A DNA stretch of 52,576 bases from Perkinsus olseni. Lineage: Eukaryota; Perkinsozoa; Perkinsida. Numbering within the stretch: the stretch's first letter is position 1; each line of letters opens with the position of its first letter. Made by a program: the position numbers and the translations under genes. The notes beneath the pieces are model-generated. The model did not search any database and was not told where the DNA came from. It worked only from the letters and a program-made list of their open reading frames with translations. Positions 33,421 through 43,165 of the stretch are shown here, one piece after another. The stretch covers positions 1-52,576 of the forward strand of contig JABANN010000214.1 in assembly GCA_013115125.1 (NCBI GenBank), given 5' to 3'.

Positions 33421-34290
33421 TCGACTTGGGGTTTTCGAATTCCCGGAGCCTTGCCGAATGACCAGAGACTATTCTCACCTTATAATTGTAGTTGTTGATT
33501 CTATAAATGCTAACTGCTTCGCACCGTGTTCTTGCAAGTGCACTTTCGAAGCGGGTTGCCGTGGTAAGTTTTTCAGTTGCCTCCCTTGTCTTTCGTGTCC
33601 GTGAATTTATAGCCCATCGCCTGTTCCTGGTTAGACTCCTACCGATGATCTCAGTTGGGAGCTCTCTGCATCGATTGATACGCAGTCACTGCGTTGCGGT
33701 GGGATCAGATCGTTTGTCGATTGAAACCATCTTTATACATCGTGTTGTACATGGTAGAATCGCCACGGCTCAGCATAAGGGGCGCTTCCGGCTGTCATCA
33801 CGCCAGCTCTACACAATAGTGGTCTTCAAGCACCTCTTCCAAATACTAGCTGCTGCGTTCTCCTCACTGTCTCTGGTCCTCTCATCCGTTCACACTCCCA
33901 GGTGCTTTCTGGTTGTGGTCATTTGGACGGTACAGAGATCCGGGAGGCGGTGTTCACCCTCACTGAGCTCAGCCGGGCAAAGGCGAAGTTCCAGTGCTTC
34001 GCTCCCGACAAGCGGCAAATGCATGTTGTTAATCATTCGGATGGAGTAAACGACCAGCTTTCGAAGGAGACCGGAGCTGTATTTTCTCAGTCGATTGATT
34101 CGGGTTCCAAGCGGGACGTACTGATCGAAGCCTCTAGGATTGGACGGGAAGGTAGGTCGACTCTGAGGTTACTTCCGTAGGTGGCCACGACCGGGGTGCA
34201 CCGTGCTTGACTTCGATTTCCGTGTGTGTGAGTTTATAGTCCAACGCCGGTTCCGGCTGAGTTAGACTCTTGCCGATGATTTTGACTTCC
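33230..34290. repeat. Three copies of a ~70-nt dispersed repeat
   Basis: Copies at about 33235-33300, 33595-33655 and 34225-34285, all in one orientation, share the skeleton gtgagtttat-gtcc(a)cgccggttcc-gg-agactc-gccgatgat. The second and third lie in introns 1 and 2 of the GATD3-like gene; the first lies in the possible minus-strand exon upstream. On the minus strand two of the three read PALD-x-KLT-x-TE. Confidence 0.6.
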
Positions 34291-34877
34291 CGTGCTATTG
34301 AGATCTGTTTTTTTGGCAGGCACTCTTCCCTTGACGGATCTGAGAGCTGCTGACTACGACGCGCTGATGTTTCCCGGTGGCTTCGGAGCTGCAAAGAACC
34401 TCTCAAATTTTGCCATTAAGGGAAGTGCTATGACGATCGACCCAGAAGTGGAAAGAGCGCTAACCGAATTCCATCATAATGGTGAGCTTCCAGGTTCAGG
34501 ACCATCCTTCTCAGTTCTCAACCCTGCAGGTCGACCCATCGGTCTAGTATGTATCGCGCCAGTGCTCGCAGCGAAGGTGTTGAAGGCGGAGGTCACCATG
34601 GGTGAATAAGACAACAAATTGTTCAGTTTCGGGCAATGCGGTGCGGTCCACAGGTTCTGATAAGATTAGTGACGAGTATCCCAACGCCTCTGCCGCGGAA
34701 GCTGTAGAGGAGATGGGTGGGAAACACTTCAATACCAAGTTGAAGGAAGCCCATGTCGACGTGGCGAAGAAGGTTGTCACCTCCGCGGCCTACATGAATA
34801 ACACTGCTCCTCTTCATGAGATACAGGAGTCGGTCGCTGCGATGGTGACGGAGACGTTGAAACTAATTGACGCTTGA
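33507..34877 (+). CDS. ES1/GATD3 (ElbB-like) DJ-1/PfpI superfamily protein, mitochondrial
   Basis: Exons 33507-33563, 33902-34151, 34320-34481, 34530-34601 and 34654-34877 close in phase to 254 residues. The first exon encodes a basic, Ser/Ala-rich presequence ([16 protein letters not shown]) fitting mitochondrial import, as in animal GATD3 proteins. The mature part follows the family closely: [52 protein letters not shown], the nucleophile-elbow Cys in [10 protein letters not shown], then [13 protein letters not shown] and [13 protein letters not shown]. Bacterial ElbB shows glyoxalase-like activity in vitro, and related proteins act in deglycation or metabolite repair; the in vivo role is uncertain. 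Introns 3 and 4 are only 48 and 52 nt. Introns 1 and 2 carry copies of a dispersed repeat. Confidence 0.93.
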
Positions 34878-35453
34878 TTTTCACTTAATTTTTCGTACTT
34901 GTTTCCGAGCCGTTGAGGTTCCCGATGTCGAGAATGTTGCGTTGATGGAGTCGACGGACTACTGGAAACATCTTTAAGGCAGAAGCCAGTGATTCCTGCA
35001 AAGGCCACATCGGCTGTGCCGAGCCGCTGCACTCACATTGCGGTGTATCGCAAGTTGGGATTCCCAACCCATACGGTATAAATCCGACCCACGAACGAAT
35101 CGGGCAATGTTCCCCATCACTGCCACCGCGAGGGGCAAGTATCGAAATCGAACATCTCATTTGCGAAGCTGAATTTCCCAGAGCCTCGATAATGACGGTT
35201 ACGAGGGCCGGCCACGAATATTGAAGGTTCGAAGGTGAGTCTGGAGTTCCTTACTTCGAAATTGAAAGTCCCATCGTGTCAAAATTGAACTTACGAAGGA
35301 CCAACGTGCGAACTCGAAAGTCCCACCACGGAATTGCACATTCTACGTGCGGAATAGATATTCCCGTTTCAGATTCGTACATCCAACTTCGCTCGCCTTC
35401 GCGAACTTGATGGTTCCACTGTCGAACTCGATGGTGAAAAGGTGTAGATGATT

Positions 35454-35665
35454 AAGTACGTCTCTTCCTGTGAATTGAGTCTCATGCCACCTGATACACC
35501 CGAATGGCACAACATGGTGGGAAGATGATGCGCTTCGCTCCCAAGTGCTCGAGACGAGACACTCCCACCATAGAATACATGAATTGAGAGTGCCTTGAAT
35601 GACTTGGTACGTCTCTTCCTGTGTGTTGAGTCCTATGTCACCTGATACACCCGAATGGCACAACA
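35454..35665. repeat. Direct repeat, two ~60-nt copies 152 nt apart
   Basis: 35454-35514 and 35606-35665 share tacgtctcttcctgtg, gttgagtc/attgagtc and cctgatacacccgaatggca-caac with few changes. Confidence 0.85.
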
Positions 35666-35963
35666 ACTTCTTACCAACTACCAGCGCCCATATTATTCTG
35701 CGCTTTGCACTCGCGTGCATGAGAATACGCCTCAATGTCGCTTAGCTCCTCTTGAGCCCAATTTTACCTTTCTCTGAGCGCCGTCTCAAACAGCCATACT
35801 GCACTGAGTTAGAGTGCACATATTCATGCGCGCGAGTATAAGGCGAAGAATGAGGTCAGACGGTTATCCGATCCACATAGTAGCAGTAGACACGCAGTAG
35901 CAGTAAAGGTAATTGCATCGATGACAGTCTAAAAGCTAAGTGGCACTGAACCGGGCTGTAGCT

Positions 35964-36035
35964 GTTACATTATGTAACGCTATGTAACTTACATAGCGTA
36001 CACTACAGTCGTCGCTATGTTAACGCTGTAGTGCA
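35964..36035. repeat. Hairpin cluster: 7-bp and 11-bp odd-centred palindromes
   Basis: GTTACAT-T-ATGTAAC (35964-35978) overlaps ACGCTATGTAA-C-TTACATAGCGT (35977-35999). They are followed by cactacag ... ctgtagtg arms (about 36002-36035) enclosing a 17-nt loop with cgctatgttaacg. The cluster lies about 155 nt upstream of the first Cys-rich secreted gene. Confidence 0.9.
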
Positions 36036-36188
36036 AGGAGTAGGGTTTAACCCATGGGGTCCGGCGCCGAGGGAGAAAGGACTTGAGAGTACACCACTTG
36101 TGGACTCCTATTTCACACGGAGCAGCGCATGGCGCAGTCTTAGCTCATCGCTGTTCTTCTTAGCAGCTCATACAGGAGAATAAGGCAC

Positions 36189-36989
36189 ATGCTGCACTGC
36201 CTCCTCCTCGAAGCTGCAACGATCGTTCTGGTTGCTGCCAGTGGCGACACTGTCTACCCTCTCGCTCAAATCGAGGTTCAACTGTTCGTCAACTCTATTG
36301 TAGATGACGCCGTCAAGACCATGGACCAGGAGGCCCTCAGCACCATACAGTCCGATGGTTCTCGTCTGTTGGATTCGACACTGAGGACGTCTCCTCGCTG
36401 TGAGGCATGCCAGACCGTCAACATGCAGCGTCTTAACGCCTACTTCCAGCACAAAATCGTCCAAGGTTGCAACTGCGCGATAAACATAACCACTTCCCCT
36501 CAAGTGAAGAACTTCTGCAGGACCTTCAAAGACAAGATTAGCAATCACGACGAGGAGCTGAACGGATACCTCTTCCAACGTCTAAGAGTTCTGCAGCTCG
36601 CCATCTCTATGTGTATCGGGAGCGAAGATTGTTCGCCAGTTGATCCCTTCAACGCTTTTCTGAACCCCGTCCTCCCTGACATTCTGACGGACGTTGAGAG
36701 ATACTGCCCTACAGTGTCCTTTGGCAGCTACCAGGAATGTGTTGATACCTCGAGCCAGGATATCCTCGCCTTTGCTATGAATCGTGTTCAAGCTCTCTGC
36801 GCGGCCGCCAAGGGAAGGAGCCGTGATCTCGATGAGTTTTGTTCATACTTCTCTTCAAGTGAGGAGTTTGGTCGTGGTCTGATCCAAGGTATGGTGCCTA
36901 GTTACCAGTACGTGACCTTCCTTTGCAAGCAGTACACCGACCAGTGTCAGTGTAGCTTGGCTGGCGGCGTCCCTTCGGAAACTGAATAG
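36189..36989 (+). CDS. Cysteine-rich secreted protein, copy 1
   Basis: Single-exon 266-residue protein with a signal peptide (MLHCLLLEAATIVLVAASG). The mature part is mostly helical with 13 cysteines shared in position with the downstream paralogue: CEAC, GCNC, NFC, SMCIGSEDC, YCP, ECV, LC, FC and CKQYTDQCQC. The CxxC plus spaced Cys in amphipathic helices is reminiscent of saposin-like or other helical disulphide domains, but I cannot assign a family. The strongest conservation is around NGYLFQ, LTDVERYCPTVSFGSYQECV and FLCKQY. It is probably an extracellular or vacuolar protein. Tandem head-to-tail with copy 2 after a 735-nt gap. Confidence 0.82.
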   Translation: MLHCLLLEAATIVLVAASGDTVYPLAQIEVQLFVNSIVDDAVKTMDQEALSTIQSDGSRLLDSTLRTSPRCEACQTVNMQRLNAYFQHKIVQGCNCAINITTSPQVKNFCRTFKDKISNHDEELNGYLFQRLRVLQLAISMCIGSEDCSPVDPFNAFLNPVLPDILTDVERYCPTVSFGSYQECVDTSSQDILAFAMNRVQALCAAAKGRSRDLDEFCSYFSSSEEFGRGLIQGMVPSYQYVTFLCKQYTDQCQCSLAGGVPSETE

Positions 36990-37724
36990 TTTTTTTCTGC
37001 CTTTTGCCGCCCGTTTTTAACAACCCATCGGTCTTGGATCCGAGGGCTATGAAAGTGTTAATGAGCTCGGTCGAAAGGCTTCGCTCCTTTCCGGACCGTT
37101 TTACATAAGGTGATTCTCGGATCGTGTTCTAGAGTGGGGTTGGTGAGACGCAGCAAGAGGGAGCTTGTCAGTTCGAACAAGCACTTCGAGGGAAGGGCTT
37201 CGACAAACCCTCTCTCTAATAATCACTCGATATCGATCTGCAAAGAGAGCCTCCCGGAAATCAAGCTGCAAAGAGGGCCTCAAGCTCACTCGAAGGCCAA
37301 AGATACTATTACTTCTTCAAGGCTCATCCCCTCCTCATCGAGCGGAATCAGTCGTTCAAGCGTCATAAAGGGCGACCAGAACATCACGATGAGCAGCACA
37401 AGCTGGTGGCCCCGTGACGCGGGCGCAGCAGGACAGCCGTGGCCACTTCTGAAATCTCAGTCCAAATCCGCCTGGGTGAGGCGAGAAGCCACTAAAGATT
37501 TCGACTGCTTGATGGTCGATCCGATTCAGCAGTGCTGGTCATTGACGTGCTCGTAGCTCGACCACGAAAGTCGTTTGCGTACTGTCTCGTCTCGGAACTC
37601 CAGCGGCGTCACGTCACCGTTCATTGCTCTCTGGGCTTGCCGTCATGCCATCGAGATTGCAAGGATCTTGCTGGTGCTGGTGACTTCCTCCTCTTTTCAC
37701 AGTTTTTACAACAACAACACCCTG

Positions 37725-38513
37725 ATGTTCCGCCGTGTCTGCTTCGCCGCGACCATCGTGGTTGCCGCCACTGAAACTACTTATAACTTTGCCGAAGTTG
37801 ATGTCCAGAACTTCGTTAACTCCATCGCGGACGAGGCTGTGAAGAATATGGATTCGGCAGGGCTCGCCGACCTGCAGTCTTCCGGTGCTGCTCGTATCCT
37901 GGAGTCAACCGAGGTCAAGAACTACACCGATTGTGGGATCTGCCAGAACGTCAATAGTCAGCGCCTTAACGCCTACTTCCAGCAAAAGATTAGGGAAAGC
38001 TGTCTCGTGGCTGTGAGGGCTCCCGCCAGTGTCAAGCAGTTTTGCAGGTCCTTCGCTAAGAAGGTTCGCAATCTTGACGAGGAGCTCAACGGATACCTCT
38101 TCCAGCTACTCAGGGTTCTGCAGCTCGCCACCGCGATGTGCATCGAAAGCGAGAAGTGTTCGCCGGTCAATGCCTTCAACACTTACTTAACCCCTATCCT
38201 CCCAGACATGCTCACTGACGTTGAGAGATACTGCCCTACGGTGTCCTTTGGCAGCTACCAGGAGTGTGTTGATAACTCGAGCCAGGATATTTTAGATTAC
38301 GCTGTGGCTCGTGTAAAGAGTGCTTGTAGCAAGGCTAAGGAGAAGAGCCATGACCTGTATCACTTCTGTGCCTGGTTCTCTACGAGTGAGAGGTTCGGGT
38401 ATGGTATGGTCCAGGCGATGGCCCCCAACTACCAATACGCGACCTTTTTATGTAAGCAATACTCGGATAAATGCCAATGTCGTTTGGCTGGAGGGAATCC
38501 TCTAGTCGGTTGA
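37725..38513 (+). CDS. Cysteine-rich secreted protein, copy 2
   Basis: Single-exon, 262 residues. The frame is open upstream to 37575, but the ATG at 37725 gives a signal peptide (MFRRVCFAATIVVAATET) aligned with copy 1. About half the residues match copy 1, including all 13 shared Cys (CGIC, SC, QFC, AMCIESEKC, YCP, ECV, AC, FC, CKQYSDKCQC). The signal peptides differ more than the mature domains. As in copy 1 there are no introns, unlike most genes nearby, consistent with an expanded secreted family. Function unknown. The intervening 36990-37724 has an open plus-strand stretch without ATG support. Confidence 0.82.
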   Translation: MFRRVCFAATIVVAATETTYNFAEVDVQNFVNSIADEAVKNMDSAGLADLQSSGAARILESTEVKNYTDCGICQNVNSQRLNAYFQQKIRESCLVAVRAPASVKQFCRSFAKKVRNLDEELNGYLFQLLRVLQLATAMCIESEKCSPVNAFNTYLTPILPDMLTDVERYCPTVSFGSYQECVDNSSQDILDYAVARVKSACSKAKEKSHDLYHFCAWFSTSERFGYGMVQAMAPNYQYATFLCKQYSDKCQCRLAGGNPLVG

Positions 38514-39489
38514 GTCTTTAACGCTGTATGCGATGGCTTCGGGGGATAGAGTTCTTTTCAATGATTTCTAGCGGCCCGAGTGGTCACCGCGGACCCCCGC
38601 TTCATTTTTTGGGGGTGCGGCTGAGAACCCGCTCCGTCAGGGCGTTGTTCTCTGAGAAACTTCACTCAATGGAAGTGACTTCTATTTTATATTTCATAGA
38701 TGGCCGGTCTTGCGTTAAGGTTCCTAGTCGGAGGTTGTGCGCGGACTGAGTGAAAGGGCTGTCCGTTCAGGCAGATCGTAATCCTGGTGACACAATAGCC
38801 AAGATCTAGATAGCTGAGAAAGTTATTGTCAGCGAATCGTCAACAATCTTCTGGCAGATCACTTGGGCCTAGCGGAAGGCAATCCCAATATATGGGGATT
38901 CTCCTGAACCACACCCCACTACACTTTCGATATTCACGGATTCTTGATAAGCTAATAGACTTCTAATGGCTGTGTCACTGACACGCTCCGTCTTTCGGAG
39001 ACGTCGCTGGGCTGTGAAAAACGTATGTGACCTTCGAAGGGGCGAGTGCCTACTTGTATGCAAAGCAGGAAGTCCAAGATGAGACCGCCAGAAGAATCAT
39101 CTCCATCGTAGAGAACATGGTTTGTGATGTCAGCCGGCTGATCCTGAGAATGTCTCGAGAGATCAACGAGATGCAAGCTTGTGTGCTTGTTGCCTCTGGA
39201 GTTGAACGCATCACATAGTCGCTTAATTTTACAGGTTATTGGCTGACACTGTGGAAGAGCTGAGCGTTGTCACCCTCTCGCAGAGGATTGTGTAGAATGT
39301 CCCCAAGTGGGGCACCCCAACAGCAGCGGCACACGACTGTACTCTAAGTTAGCTAGTGAGGTAAAGCGACATCATCTCTGGCGAGCAAGTAATGACCGCG
39401 AGGTTGACAGTAAGAGACGCTACCTCTCGAGTGTCGTTGATCGCGCAGAACTACTGCCCTCAACTTCAGTAGTCCTTTTTGCTTTCGAG
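38514..39489. other. Intergenic stretch, one possible exon
   Basis: A plus-strand segment about 39045-39200 encodes a helical stretch (ETARRIISIVENMVCDVSRL) that looks coding but begins without ATG, and its joins to the following frame do not close. It could be an upstream exon of the PB1 gene or of an unrecognised gene. Confidence 0.3.
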
Positions 39490-40512
39490 ATGTCGAGTAA
39501 TTTTATTCTGAAAATGCGCTCTGATGCAGGCGTCTTGCGGATACGAGTGAACGCGAGCAGCGTTAAGAACATGACTGACATCGAGGAGTACGTCCTCAAG
39601 GCTTGGCCGCAGCTCGGCCGTCTCTACGAAGACTACAGGCTCTATTACATTGATGATTCAGATGAGAAATGCCTTCTTAACGACCTGTCTTTGGAGGACG
39701 GCTTGACGCTGGCTAGGATTCGCGCGGAGGCCAGTGGGAGGGTTCCGATTTTGGAGTTGAACATTGAGAAGGTGGACGATGGCAATTCGGCAACCTTTTG
39801 TGAGAATGCAGACAGCGAGATTGGCGATGCTGATACTTTGGCCGAGCTGCTGGAAGATCTCGGCTACGTTGTTTCCTCGGACGACGCCGATGCTTTGGTT
39901 GAGAGCCTCGGTGAGACGGGTGTGGATCTGGCAAGGCTCCGAGAGCAGCTCGAATCCGAGAAGAAGAACAAAGGGCAGGAGGAGCTACCGAAAGACCCCG
40001 TTGAAGGACTTCCGATTGAGAAGATGGAGCCCGGTGACGAAGACGCTAGGCGAACGATGGTGGACCTTCTCACTCAACTTGGCTTCGTCGATAATCGCGA
40101 GACGGCCGAGGACCTCGTGAAGCGACTGGGGAGTTCGAGTAAGGATATTAATGAGGTGTCGAGGCGTCTCATCGACCTCGCAAAGGAGCAGGAGGAAGAG
40201 CGTACAGGAGAGGCCACTGAGGAGCCTTTGAAGGAAGCAAACGACAAGGAGCTGTGCGTTGCCGAGACCAGCGATGTTGCCAAGCAACTCCAGCGCTTGC
40301 TCGTTGAGAAGCATTTCGTCCGGACCCCGGAAGGCGCCGAGGATCTCGTGGCCGCTTTGGTCGGTGCTGACCAGGACTTAAAGAAGGTCTTGCAGCACTT
40401 CACAGACAAGATGACGACAAAGGACTGTCAGAGTGTCAGCAGCCGAGGATGTTCTCACAGAGGGACGGGTCGAAAGGGTTCCTCCGGCAAGGCGCCGACC
40501 TATTCCTCATGA
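39490..40512 (+). CDS. PB1-domain protein with three UBA-like helical repeats
   Basis: A 340-residue single-exon protein. Residues about 5-93 form a PB1 domain: basic first strand (LKMRSDAGVLRIRV) and the acidic OPCA motif (YYIDDSDEKCLLNDLSLEDG), so it could pair with PB1 partners through either face. Three related helical segments follow at about 115-152, 186-230 and 262-305, each with the pattern LL-x-x-LGFV-x-x-x-x-x-A-x-D/E-LV followed by a second helix ending in a leucine-rich stretch; these resemble UBA domains. PB1 plus UBA is the layout of autophagy receptors such as p62 and NBR1, but no ZZ finger or LIR was found, so that role is only an analogy. The frame opens 61 codons earlier with a less coding-like sequence; the ATG at 39490 is preferred. 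Confidence 0.8.
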   Translation: MSSNFILKMRSDAGVLRIRVNASSVKNMTDIEEYVLKAWPQLGRLYEDYRLYYIDDSDEKCLLNDLSLEDGLTLARIRAEASGRVPILELNIEKVDDGNSATFCENADSEIGDADTLAELLEDLGYVVSSDDADALVESLGETGVDLARLREQLESEKKNKGQEELPKDPVEGLPIEKMEPGDEDARRTMVDLLTQLGFVDNRETAEDLVKRLGSSSKDINEVSRRLIDLAKEQEEERTGEATEEPLKEANDKELCVAETSDVAKQLQRLLVEKHFVRTPEGAEDLVAALVGADQDLKKVLQHFTDKMTTKDCQSVSSRGCSHRGTGRKGSSGKAPTYSS

Positions 40513-40703
40513 GGTGCCTGTAAGTCGTATCGTTTTAGTTTTTCATAAACACTTATACTGTTTAAGTCGTTTTGTATCAGTCGTGTGGCATTGTGTTCTG
40601 TCAGCCCTACTTCGCCTCCACGTATTAGTCCCGTTACTGAGTCGAGATGCCTTTCTGCCAGCCTCGATAAAGATGCCGCTGCGTCGAGCATCTTTGCTCT
40701 CAT
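40500..40703 (-). CDS. Possible small helical protein
   Basis: A 67-codon ATG frame (MRAKMLDAAASLSRLAERHL ...) with good helical character, 127 nt downstream of the phosphorylase stop on the same strand and overlapping the end of the PB1 gene by 13 nt. It may be an independent small protein, 3' untranslated sequence or chance. No family is recognised. Confidence 0.25.
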   Translation of the reverse strand: MRAKMLDAAASLSRLAERHLDSVTGLIRGGEVGLTEHNATRLIQNDLNSISVYEKLKRYDLQAPHEE

Positions 40704-40830
40704 GCGCCCAACTTCTCATCACGCAACGAATTCTCGCTTGCAGAACAGATCTTGATCATCGCAGGTGTGTCGCTCTCACTTTCAACGCTACAAGCGAGTC
40801 GCTAGCAAATGCCTCGTGAACTTCCCTCCA

Positions 40831-43165
40831 TTAAAACAGCAATTCTCGTGCCTTCCGGCCAATCTGGTCGAGTATAGCAGCCGTAGTGTGGAAGTGCTCG
40901 TTGCGATGCTTCTGATACTCCGTCATGAAGTTGCCGTCAATACCCGAGTCAAGACCGTTCCCAAGGTTGTCCACCATAGCCACGATCGCGTACGGTACCT
41001 TGCAAGATTCACAAAACACAGCAGCAGCAGCAGCAGCCCGCAAGACCCACTCCGAGCTCGCCGGCAAGGGTCCACTCTGACGCGCATGTCATCCCGACCA
41101 GATGACCGTGGCCCTGTAACATGCGTACTTCCGCTCGACTTTCGAACCTGCTCGGCAACGTCACATGGAAGGGCTTCTGAGACGCCTACCGAGGGCCGTT
41201 GGCTTGGGCGTAGACGATCTCAGGCTCGGTATCGCTCACGTCTCGGAGGCATACAGTATGAGGACCTTCCTTGAAAGGGAAAAGTGTGGCGGCGACTTTC
41301 TGCAGGCACCAAAAATCAGCCGGAAAAATCGCACTGAGGAACTCACCTTCCGCCACAGCAAATCGTCATGGTCATCACACGGTGTGTAGTGGATGCGTCC
41401 CTTCTCGCCCGAGAAGGGCCCCACATCAGAGTTGCGCCAGAATCTAAACTCGAACCTTGTTTTTCGCGCTCGGTCATCCCTCCTGCCGCTATCCTTTTGT
41501 AATCGTGAGCACCCCGTGCGGACACGGCAGCCATCATCCAGTCAAAGTGGAAACGTAAGGCCTCTGACTAGGAGATAATAAAGGATCATAATTAAGACAA
41601 TGAGAGGTAGCAATCAGGTGATAACAAGTCCTATGAGGGCTTCAAAGGAAAATAGGATCTATAGTATGATCTGAAGCTTACTCTAGCACATAAGCTCACG
41701 CACGCGAGCGCGAGGCGCAACATGGTACCGTACCATTGGTACGAGTTACTGGCAGTTAGCAAGCAGCGAAAATGCTAATCATTGAAGTGCATGTCCGCGC
41801 CGCGCGGGTAGACTCACGTCATGGTGCCCCGCTGATAGGCGAAGTCAATGAAGTCGGTCGGGATGGCGATGTCTCCGATTCTGAATAAGTCTGGTCTGAT
41901 GCTGCCAACTGATGCAAGAGCGATTATCCTGAACAATGAGACGAACACGTCTCGAGAGGTGCAAACTTGAGCTGTAATCTTCCAGTTCATGAAGGCCGGA
42001 TCTGGCCGCCAGCGGACTCCGCGAACCACGGCCGCGAGGACACTTCAGTACAGTGAAGTTTCACCCAAAAAAATTAGTCGTTTTCCACAAGCAAAAATCG
42101 CAATGTGGACGGCAAAAGGTATTTTCCATATCGCGGACGAAACTCCAGTGAACATTTCCATACCAACTTTCGAGCAATTCCTGTGATCTTCGACGAATGC
42201 TATTGCGGAGAGGCGGCTTACTTGTCGCAGAGGAGCTCATGAGCCATGGCCCACATGATGGCGCGGTAGGGAACTTCGTGTGGGGGAGTGTAACCCTCGC
42301 TGCAACTGTGATGCCGGGCCACGAAAAATACGCACAAGTCGTCTGAAGCAGACGCAGACGAGAAAGATACGTCCGCGCAACGCTTTCCACGTTTTCTTGC
42401 TTCATCAGAACGCAGGCGCAAGCTAGTCGCACGTGTAACGCTCAATTGGCAGGTTACTGAACCCTTGCTCGAAATCGAGGGATTCCATCTAGGCCTCGGC
42501 TCCACTCCAGCATGCCACCCCCGCGAAGTTATACAAAGTTCACATCACTAACCCTCTCCTTCTTCGATGGAAAAAAGCTCGAGCTGAGCCAAATCGCTGA
42601 CGATGATGGTGGTGGGACAGCAGATCGAAGATTGAATCCCGGAGGGCAACATCCAACTGCTTCTGATCAGTCCGTCCCTAAACGTTTCAATCATCCCCAT
42701 TTGAGCTGGAAGGACTACTAAGATCTGTGGGATTCACTTGAGTCGAGTCCCCTCATGGACGCTTCGATATTTTGTCGCCGGTGCCAATGCTTTTGAAGAC
42801 TAATGACCCATAATTTCATACTATTGGCCCAACAGTGTGAATTCCGTAGCGGAGAACCCAGGGAGGTGACCCATCGAAGCGCGGCGATCGCCAACCTTCT
42901 GGTCCCCAATGGGCTCAGGCAGCCAATGGAGGAACGCATTCCGGCCGGGATGCTCTGTTCGCAATTAGTCAGTCTCATAAAACGGTCGAGGAAATCTCGG
43001 ACGCTGCGAAAGAGACTCACCTTCCCTATGCAGCGGTAAGATATTAGTAACAGTCCCATAGGGCGTCTCCACCGTGATCTTGTCGCCCTCTGCATGCGGC
43101 AAGTTCACACCACTGCCGCCCAGGATACCCAGTCGACGTTGACCAGCGGGTTTCGGGGGCAGCAT
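40831..43165 (-). CDS. MTA phosphorylase / purine nucleoside phosphorylase family, 7 exons
   Basis: Exons on the minus strand: 43165-43021, 42342-42222, 41928-41818, 41443-41347, 41299-41240, 41176-41051 and 40998-40831. All phases close to 275 residues, the usual size for this family. Diagnostic stretches in order: RRLGILGGSGVNLPHAEG (phosphate-binding GGSG), VETPYGTVTN, VFFVARHHSCSEGYTPPHEV, IIALASVGSIRPDLFRIGDI, IPTDFIDF, SRFESRAEVRMLQGHGHLVG with MT, and VPYAIVAMVDNLGNG carrying the Asp expected to contact the base. The usual RHG is RHH here. The enzyme splits methylthioadenosine or a purine nucleoside with phosphate, in methionine or purine salvage; which substrate is preferred cannot be decided by eye. 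The last intron is 52 nt and carries a (CTG)n run. Convergent with the PB1 gene. Confidence 0.88.

Larger units (their letters stand above)
34878..36188. other. Intergenic stretch with a direct repeat
   Basis: No confident gene. A minus-strand segment at about 35030-35160 (FIPYGLGIPTCDTPQ) may be an exon. The stretch 35220-35430 repeats gaa(c/t)tcgaaagtccca-like words. Confidence 0.4.

Noticed and set aside
37110-37556. 148-codon open frame between the Cys-rich paralogues
   Set aside because: Begins at GTG, shows no conserved motifs and has no counterpart beside copy 1.
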